Below are positions 57,849-64,000 of a stretch of 64,000 nt of DNA, one piece after another (positions within the stretch are counted from its first letter, which is position 1; the number at the start of each line of letters is the position of its first letter). The position numbers were made by a program, and so were the translations under genes. Origin of the DNA: Papilionanthe hookeriana x Papilionanthe teres (Eukaryota; Streptophyta; Magnoliopsida; Asparagales; Orchidaceae); assembly GCA_022702705.1 (NCBI GenBank), contig CM040428.1, forward strand, positions 100,947,805 to 101,011,804, in the 5' to 3' direction. The notes below the pieces were generated by a model. The model was given only the letters and a program-made list of their open reading frames with translations, made no database searches and was not told where the DNA came from.

Positions 57849-58597
57849 ATGTCGAATGGGTGGTTGGTTCTAAACTTTAGAAATGGCGTGAGTCTAGTAC
57901 TTGATGAAAAGAGGGTGAGGAATAGAGCAGTGATAGAGATTGACTCAGACTTCACACCAGCCGGACTACAATACGAAGAAAATGATTGGATCCCAGTTAA
58001 TCGAGAAGAACTCCATAGCCAGCCAATGATGAAAGTGGGTGGCCCAAGCCACCAATCCAGCAGCAAGAAAAGAAAAACAAACACCGCTCATGCAACCGGA
58101 GAAGATTAGAAGGTTAAGTCCGTAGTTGCCACAGCAGAGGGCAAGCTTGTCAGTGCCGCGCCCGCATAAATTCAAGGGGTAAGGAGAGCTACTCTCACTG
58201 CTACCCAACGAAAAAATAAGAATCGTCGCATCCACAAGATGTTAACCAAGTTAGCAGAAGATCAACATAAAGAGACAGTGGGTACCGTCAATGCAAATGC
58301 TTCAAGGAGACAGGTTCGTCAGGAACCAGAAGAAAGGAGATCAGCTCCAAAAATAGTTAAAAGAAAGAAGGAAATCCTAAGAAGAGCAGAAATAGAGTCG
58401 GTGCCTCAACGCAGAGTAGATGTACCAGAGCTGAAGAGTCTTGTTGCAAAAGCAACCCCCCGGAGGATGTCCATACGGAGACTATCCCCGAGGAGCCGAG
58501 ACATGCAGGAGAGCGTGCTGGGGTTGAGCCATACATCCCACAGTACGTTACCAGACACCGAGGATTTCAGATAATTCCTGAGTACGAGCTGGAGAAA
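57849..58597 (+). pseudogene. N-terminal part of the AlkB-containing ORF (broken)
   Basis: ATG 57,849 is the first after the splice-site-like tract. Open to TAG 58,107: 'MSNGWLVLNFRNGVSLVLDE', 'EYEENDWIPVN'-like sequence and a basic 'SSKKRKTNTAHATGED'. A TAA at 58,167 follows in the same frame, then 'RRATLTATQRKNKNRRIHKM' and 'RRSAPKIVKRKKEILRRAEI' (two basic clusters that could be nuclear or RNA-binding signals). A frameshift, most likely in the C6 run at 58,456-58,461, leads into 'EEPRHAGERAGVEPYIPQYV' and then directly into the AlkB domain. I do not recognise a family for this part. Confidence 0.6.
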
Positions 58598-59338
58598 ATG
58601 CAATTAGTTGAAAAGAAGACCTTTGAATACTTTGAGAAAATTGGAGGCAAGAGGATCAACATTCTAGAAGGCCTCAAACTCCACACAGATGTATTCTCAG
58701 AATATGAACAACAGCAAATTGTATACTGCATCCTTGAGCTGCAGAAGATGGGACGAGCTGGTCGCCTGAGGGAAAAGACATATTCAGAGCCCCGGAGATG
58801 GATGCCAGGGAAAGGAAGAATTACAATCCAATGCGGATGTTGCTACAACTTCGCAGTAGACAGAAAAGGGAATCCACCAGGAATACTCCGTCGCAGTGAG
58901 GTGGACCCAATGCCAAATGTTATTAAAAGAATGGTAAAGAGGATGATAAAATGGAGGGTGTTGCCTGCGGATTACATACCCAACAGTTGCATTATCAACA
59001 TTTACAAGGAGGGCGACTCCATACCTCCACATATAGACCATCATGACTTTGTTAGACCTTTCTGCACAATGTCGTTCGTCAACCAGTGCAACATCATGTT
59101 CGAATCTGACCTCCGGATCGCAGGCCCCGGTGAGTTCCAAGGGCCAATGGAGATACCATTACTGGTAGGTTCCGTTCTTGTGCTACAAGGAAACGGAGCA
59201 GACATAGCAAAGCATTGCATTCCAGGAGTGCCTGTAGAGTGGATCTCCGTTACTTTCAGAAGAATGGATGACAGAAAGATGCCTTACCACTTCCAGCCAG
59301 ATACAGAGTTAGAGAGCCTCCGGCCCTACGAGCTGTGA
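58598..59338 (+). CDS. AlkB-type 2-oxoglutarate/Fe(II) dioxygenase domain (ALKBH9/10-like RNA demethylase)
   Basis: 246 uninterrupted codons; the frame also extends upstream, so the Met at 58,598 is probably internal. Residues 30-246 resemble plant ALKBH9/ALKBH10, which remove N6-methyl from adenosine in RNA. 'WMPGKGRITIQCGCCYNFAV' and 'GNPPGILR' (about 68-98) form the nucleotide-recognition part. The jelly-roll core has N134-I-Y136 (2-oxoglutarate contact), the metal-binding H145-I-D147 in 'IPPHIDHHDFVRPF', 'GSVLVLQGNGADIAKHC' with the distal metal ligand H206, and R221 in 'TFRRM'. The first Arg of the usual R-x5-R pair is W215 here (TGG, one C-to-T step from CGG). No introns, unlike typical host genes. 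It lies after integrase on the element's coding strand and before the polypurine tract and 3' LTR, so it belongs to the element. Proposed role: demethylating element RNA (inference). Confidence 0.85.
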   Translation: MQLVEKKTFEYFEKIGGKRINILEGLKLHTDVFSEYEQQQIVYCILELQKMGRAGRLREKTYSEPRRWMPGKGRITIQCGCCYNFAVDRKGNPPGILRRSEVDPMPNVIKRMVKRMIKWRVLPADYIPNSCIINIYKEGDSIPPHIDHHDFVRPFCTMSFVNQCNIMFESDLRIAGPGEFQGPMEIPLLVGSVLVLQGNGADIAKHCIPGVPVEWISVTFRRMDDRKMPYHFQPDTELESLRPYEL

Positions 59339-60657
59339 GTTACATGGTAGATAGCACACCTCCAATGCACATCCATACGACATTCCCGCCAAGGGTGGCT
59401 TGGAAATTGATGTTATTGTCCATGTATCTTACTATTCAGACATGGATTTTCACAAATGATTTTGGATGGATCGACAAGAATCATACACAATCCGTTTTGA
59501 GCTTATATGGATTGTATAAGATATGTTTCAGATCAAGTTGTATGATGTACTTCCAGCAAGTTGGAATGAAAACGACTACGTTGTATTTTGCCTTCACCTC
59601 TTTTTGTGCGAATTGACTAGGAAATTCCATTAGAGTTAAATGAACTTTGAACAAAGAACATAAAAGAAAAGAAAATAAACAAGAACTTCTCTTAAAAGTC
59701 TGAATATTAAAATGAACTTCAAATTCACATGAACACTAAATAAACAACAAAAAATAAAATTGGAACGTTAAAGGACCAACAAAACGAATCTAAACTTTGA
59801 ATTGAATTTCAATCTGAATCCTCTAATTCAAATCTTTCAACTTCTTTCCTCAATCGAAGTCTGTTGGATACTCTTTTGAAATTTGAATATTTTCCTCAAT
59901 TTATTGCTAAGACAAGTATTTTCAGCTTGGTACACTTACCAGCTCCTTTCAATTCTCATTAGACCTTCGAGAATGGAATCAATTTCTAATTCTCATTCGA
60001 CCTTCGAGATTGGAATCAATTTCCAATTCTCATTAGACCTTCGAGATTGGAATCAATTTCCAATTCTCATTAAACCTTCGAGAATGGAATCAATTTCCAA
60101 TTCTCATTAGACCTTCGAGATTGGAATCAATTTCCAATTCTCATTAGACCTTCGAGATTGAAATCAATTTCCAATTCTCATTAGACCTTCGAGATTAGAA
60201 TCAATTTCCATTTCTCATTAGACCTTCGAGAATGGAATCAAATTCCATTTCTCATTGAACCTTTAAACCTTCGAGGCTGGTACCCAAATTCCAGTTCTCT
60301 TCGCAATTCCGAGGTTGGAACCTAGGTTTCAATTCTCATTTCAAATGCAAAATTTCCTTGAATTGATTTTAAATTAAACTTCAAATCGAAATCTAAACTC
60401 ACACATTGAAACTTGAAATTTAAAAATAAAATGAAATCTAAATCGAATTCCCAGGATCTTGTGATTTGGAATTCACCTCCTTTTCATTCCCAGGTGAGAG
60501 TTCGGGGATCTCCGGTCTTGGAAATATACCTGATACTCCCCAGCGGAAATTCTTCTTCTTCGTCCTAAGTTTGTCACTTGGACATCTGTGTTGTTTTTGT
60601 TGATCTCTTTGGTCAACGACAATACGCGCGGTGTGCTTGGTTAGCACACCACACCTA
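59339..60657 (+). other. Tat 3' noncoding region
   Basis: Between the AlkB stop and the polypurine tract. AT-rich with no credible gene. Contains the 37-bp tandem repeat (59,951-60,262), a more degenerate continuation to about 60,345, and 'cccaggtgagag' at 60,490, a possible splice-donor look-alike. Confidence 0.6.
59951..60262 (+). repeat. 37-bp tandem repeat, about 9 copies
   Basis: Units start at 59,951, 59,988, 60,025, 60,062, 60,099, 60,136, 60,173, 60,210 and 60,247, exactly 37 bp apart. Each holds 'ccttcgag' and, in most, an inverted pair ATTGGAA/TTTCCAAT separated by 3-4 bases. There are no spacers, so it is a tandem repeat and not a CRISPR array. Short tandem repeats before the polypurine tract are known in Tat/Ogre elements. 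Confidence 0.9.
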
Positions 60658-60670
60658 TTGGGGGTCCATT
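60657..60670 (+). other. Polypurine tract of the Tat element
   Basis: 'attgggggtccatt' immediately before the LTR start TGTTGACC. The G5 run is in the place where plus-strand DNA synthesis is primed. Confidence 0.65.
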
Positions 60671-63600
60671 TGTTGACCTCATTTTTTGATGAGGTATTCT
60701 CTCTTCTCCCTCTTTAGTGCTTAGGATCTAGCCATAGGCTTTTCCTTTGACTATTTTAGAGGATTAGAAACTGAACCCACCACTTAGAAATTCAAACTAC
60801 TTCTTAACTCCCTGCAAACCCCACAGGCTTGATTGTAAACCCCTAATCACCTAGAGGGTTGAGATCAAATGTGGAGGTTCAAAGGATGAGTTCCCTATAG
60901 AACTTTTTGACCTTAGGAATACCCTGGATGGCCTGGTCTGGTGAGGGTTGAATTGTACACACACTACACTCTCACATACACTCCAAGTCCTAAAACCACA
61001 CTCTCACCCAACTTGACTTCCGACTCGTATGCAGGTAATTCATATGGATGGTCCTTAACTCCTAGCCCCTGGCTAAGAGGGTTAGGAACAACATAATGAA
61101 TACCTCAAATGAGTCCTCTCATGGCTCACATGGGTTTAATATGGCTTCATGGCTCAACCAAAATGATTCCATTTCACTTACACTGGATCAATCTTCATTT
61201 TTCCAAAATTTCAATTTTTGACCCCCGGGGCCCCGGACCCACCAAGCCTACCAAATACCCTTAAAATTGCCCAAATTTGGCAAAATTCTCCAAAATTCTC
61301 CAAAATTCGTTAAAATCAGTCCTTAAACATTTCCCACCATTCAAATTGACCATCTTTGGCCAAAAATACCAAAATTTCCAAAAATACCCCTAAACCCCCC
61401 AAAATTACCAAAATACCCTTTTACCCCAAAAATCCAAAAATTCTAAAAATTCCCAGAAAATTCCACAAAATCCCAAATATTTCCAATTTCATTTTGTTCA
61501 ACTACACTATGGGTCAATTTTTCCAAATTAATACACTTTCAATCCAAAATCTCAACTTGGCCCATTTAACCTAAAGGTGCCTAAACCAAACCCAATCTTG
61601 ACCCAATTGACCCCAATTTCATCAAATTCAATTCTAAACCAAAATTCAACATCCCCAATATCAACTTAGACCAAATTCAAGTCCAATATGACCCACATTT
61701 GAATCTAATTCCACTTGAAATCAAAATCCCCAATTTTGCCTAAATAACCCAAAACTCCTAAAGTGACCCAATGTCAATCAATTCCTCCCAAATTTCCATT
61801 TCAAACTCTTTATAACACCTCCTTAAACTGAATTGGATCATTAATTGCTCATAATTTGAGCTCAGATCTTACCCAAATCCATTTTGGACCAAAGAAACCC
61901 CAATTTTGACCCAAGCTGAACACATGTTTTAAATCCACCAAATTGACCCTCCAAACCTTGTCAAAATCATTTCATGTCTTCATGAAAAATCTTCGAGACA
62001 ACCACATCGATAATATTGTTGAAGACTTATGAACCCCATTCCCACTCAAACTCAAGATAGCTTGATCCGAACCGAACATGGTCCAAAATAATCAAAATTC
62101 CAATCCATGCCAAAATTGAACCTTCTAATAAGCTCAAAACCACTCTGTGTCTTCATGAAAAATCTTCATTACAATCAAGTGGACAATATTGATCAAGGAA
62201 CTTGGGCTTCATTCGAGCTCTAGCCCAATCTAAATTCAAGTTAGCCCAATGTTCTAAAAATGGACCCAAAATCCAAAATTCACCAAATTAAAATACACCC
62301 ACTCACACACACCCACATACTTCCATTTTTTTACACCTCACGGCAGCCCTACAATAAAAAAAAAATAAAATACATTTAAAAAAAAAAAAAAAAGTCTTCC
62401 CTCCTTACCTTTACCTTACCTTCACCATGCCTCCACCTCACCTCCTCCTTACCTCCTCCTTACCTTCATCATGCCTCCACCTCATAACTCTCTTACTCCC
62501 TCCTTAATTCTTAGCCGTGAGCCTCTCTCCATAAATCCCCCCATAATCCCACTTTACACACCCTTACACACTCACTTACACACACTCTTACACTTAGCCA
62601 TTCCACTCCCAAAAAATTCTCCTAGCTGTGAGCTTCATCGAGGGCTTCTCCAAGGTTTCTTCCATCATCTCCTCCAAGCAAGGTAAGCTTCTTCCCCCTC
62701 TCTTTTATCTTATGAACACTTAAGCTTCAAAGAAACATTTTAACCCGCTCATGCTTAGCCTAAAATCACACATACATGTATTTTCTTTAAAGTTCTTCTT
62801 CCTCTACATAGGTTTACAAAAATTATGTGTTAAACTCTTCCATGCTTAGGGATTTCCTTTTTATGCAAACCAATTTAGTTTTTTTTTTAAAAAAAATCTC
62901 TTCATGTATGTTTTCAAAAAACATGTGTAGGTTATTTCCTTTACAAATCTTCATGCCATTTAAATTTTATTCATGTTTAAGCTTAAAAATTTCTCTTTAT
63001 GCAAAGTTATATGGCTAATGTTAAATATTTACAAAAATACCACCTAATCTTTTCACCTAGTTTTTATTACCTTAAAAAAAATAAATTTTTTTTAAAATTT
63101 TTAATACAACATAAAAGAAATGAAAAGTAAAAAGAAATAAACATAACATAAAGAAAATAAAATTTAAAAAAAGAAAAATGAACATAAGGATAAAATAAAA
63201 ATAAAACCAAAAGAAAATGAAATAAAAAAATTAAAAATAAATAATTATGAATGTAAAAACATAAGTGATATAATTATAAATTTAAATAAATTAAATAATA
63301 TTTTTACTAATTTTTAACTAAAATAAACTATACTATATTAAATTTAATACTAAATGTAAAATAAAATATAACTATATTAAATAAAAATAACTAGACTAAT
63401 TTTAAAAATATTATAACTACTAAAATATAAATAAATGAATAATAATATATATATGTAAATTAATAAGTAAAATAAATAATGAAAATAAAAGAAGTAAATA
63501 AAAGTGTTTTTCTTTAATATACATATGTGAATGATAATTTTAATGAATAATAACTTAAATAAATGGTAATAATTTAAAACAAATGAAAGGATAATTTAGG

Positions 63601-64000
63601 AGAGATAATATTTAAAAAGCTTTATAAATAGATAAATAAATAATAAAAATAGGTAAATAAAAACATCATTCTTTTTAAAATAATCTAAATATAAATATAC
63701 GGAGTAAATAATAAATTTAAGAAATAATAACTTAATATAAATGATAATAACTTTAAATAAAGAAAAGAATAATTTAAGAGAGAGAAATGAAAAGTCTTAT
63801 AAATAAATAAATAATAAAAAAAATGATAATAATAAAAAATGTAAATTAATAATATAAATTAATAATAGTAAATCAATAATATTTAAGTAATAAAAATGTA
63901 CACATAATTAATTAAAATAAAATAACTTATAAAAATGTAAGGATAAAAAAATGAATAATACATATATACATAAATTGAAAAAATAATTTAAATAATATAA
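60671..64000 (+). repeat. 3' LTR of the Tat element, cut by the window end
   Basis: Starts TGTTGACCTC. 60,671-61,134 matches 34,626-35,089 and 61,135-64,000 matches 42,437-45,312, without the solo-LTR insertion. About 3.3 of an expected 6.7 kb is present. No genes; open frames at 61,356 and 62,471 read the repeat. Confidence 0.9.
62680..62688 (+). promoter_or_regulatory. Splice-donor-like site in the 3' LTR
   Basis: AAG|GTAAGC with GT at 62,683-62,684, identical to the 5' LTR site at 43,998 although the surrounding LTRs have diverged by scattered changes. Confidence 0.45.

Larger units (their letters stand above)
34626..64000 (+). mobile_element. Tat/Ogre-lineage LTR retrotransposon carrying an AlkB domain
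   Basis: Very large element: 5' LTR 6.7 kb (split by a solo LTR), 12.0-kb internal region (48,691-60,670) and a 3' LTR cut by the window end. The lineage call rests on the RT signature ('DLNKACPKDEFSLPIPEL', 'YVDD'), the second RNase H domain between RNase H and integrase, the TGGCGACTCCGCTG-type PBS (tRNA-Arg, known from Ogre), an ORF1-like extension before gag, the LTR length, and short tandem repeats before the polypurine tract. What is not typical is the AlkB-type ORF after integrase. It inserted into the env-position leader of Athila copy 3. Confidence 0.85.

Noticed and set aside
58598..59338. AlkB domain as an integrated plant RNA-virus sequence
   Set aside because: Its motifs resemble plant ALKBH9/10 rather than the shorter bacterial-type AlkB of plant viruses; no viral replicase motifs flank it and it sits within retroelement boundaries.
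58598..59338. AlkB as an ordinary neighbouring host gene
   Set aside because: No introns, no promoter or terminator of its own, and enclosed between integrase and the polypurine tract/3' LTR of one element.
59951..60262. CRISPR-like regular repeats
   Set aside because: Units are contiguous 37-bp tandem repeats with no spacers, in a plant retrotransposon 3' region.

Overview
This is plant nuclear DNA, most likely from a eudicot, and almost all of it is nested LTR retrotransposons. The evidence is Ty3/gypsy polyproteins of the Athila and Tat/Ogre lineages, primer-binding sites matching plant tRNA-Asp and tRNA-Arg 3' ends, a plant DUF4283 gene fragment, very AT-rich DNA, and gene decay dominated by C-to-T/G-to-A stops and short indels. 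I see no intact host gene, no tRNA or rRNA gene and nothing prokaryotic. The setting looks like (peri)centromeric or other silenced heterochromatin.

Region 1 (1-10.2 kb) is a staircase of broken Athila-type copies: a minus-strand LTR (1-1319), a DUF4283/zinc-knuckle pseudogene (1684-2518), then LTRs starting at 2519, 4526, 7813 and 9091. The second and third of these interrupt the gag of the copy before, and the fourth interrupts an LTR. Region 2 (9.1-18.4 kb) is Athila copy 1 (+): LTR, tRNA-Asp PBS, gag, protease, RT, RNase H, integrase, then two successive env-position ORFs of the 'putative plant transposon protein' type. Region 3 (18.5-27.3 kb) is Athila copy 2 (+), without its 5' LTR and with most of integrase deleted, again followed by two env-position modules and a partial 3' LTR. 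It ends in a head-on junction at about 27,328. Region 4 (27.3-34.6 kb) is Athila copy 3 on the minus strand, with a perfect tRNA-Asp PBS, gag, protease, a truncated RT and, beyond the LTR, another env-position ORF.

Region 5 (34.6-64 kb, continuing past the window) is one large Tat/Ogre-type element. It inserted into the Athila copy 3 leader. Its 5' LTR (34,626-35,089 plus 42,437-48,690, 6.7 kb) is split by a later 7.3-kb solo LTR of a related subfamily flanked by the 5-bp duplication ATAGG. The internal region has a tRNA-Arg-type PBS, an ORF1-like extension, gag, protease, RT, a degenerate RNase H plus a second 'archaeal-type' RNase H, and integrase. Downstream of integrase, immediately after a strong 3' splice-site-like tract, lies an ORF whose C-terminal 246 codons are an AlkB-type 2-oxoglutarate/Fe(II) dioxygenase closely resembling plant ALKBH9/ALKBH10 RNA m6A demethylases. 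A 37-bp tandem repeat, a polypurine tract and the 3' LTR follow.

The AlkB module is the most exciting item: a cellular RNA-demethylase-like enzyme in the position where some plant retrotransposons carry an env-like gene, probably made from a spliced subgenomic mRNA (a conserved AAG|GT donor in the LTR and a polypyrimidine-CAG acceptor before the ORF). In this copy one predicted 2-oxoglutarate-binding arginine is a tryptophan, and the upstream half of the ORF is broken, so this copy itself is probably inactive. Secondary surprises are rapidly changing but persistently palindromic GC-rich blocks in the Athila LTRs and before the env-position ORFs, duplicated env-position modules, double primer-binding sites, and a 46-nt conserved noncoding block after integrase.
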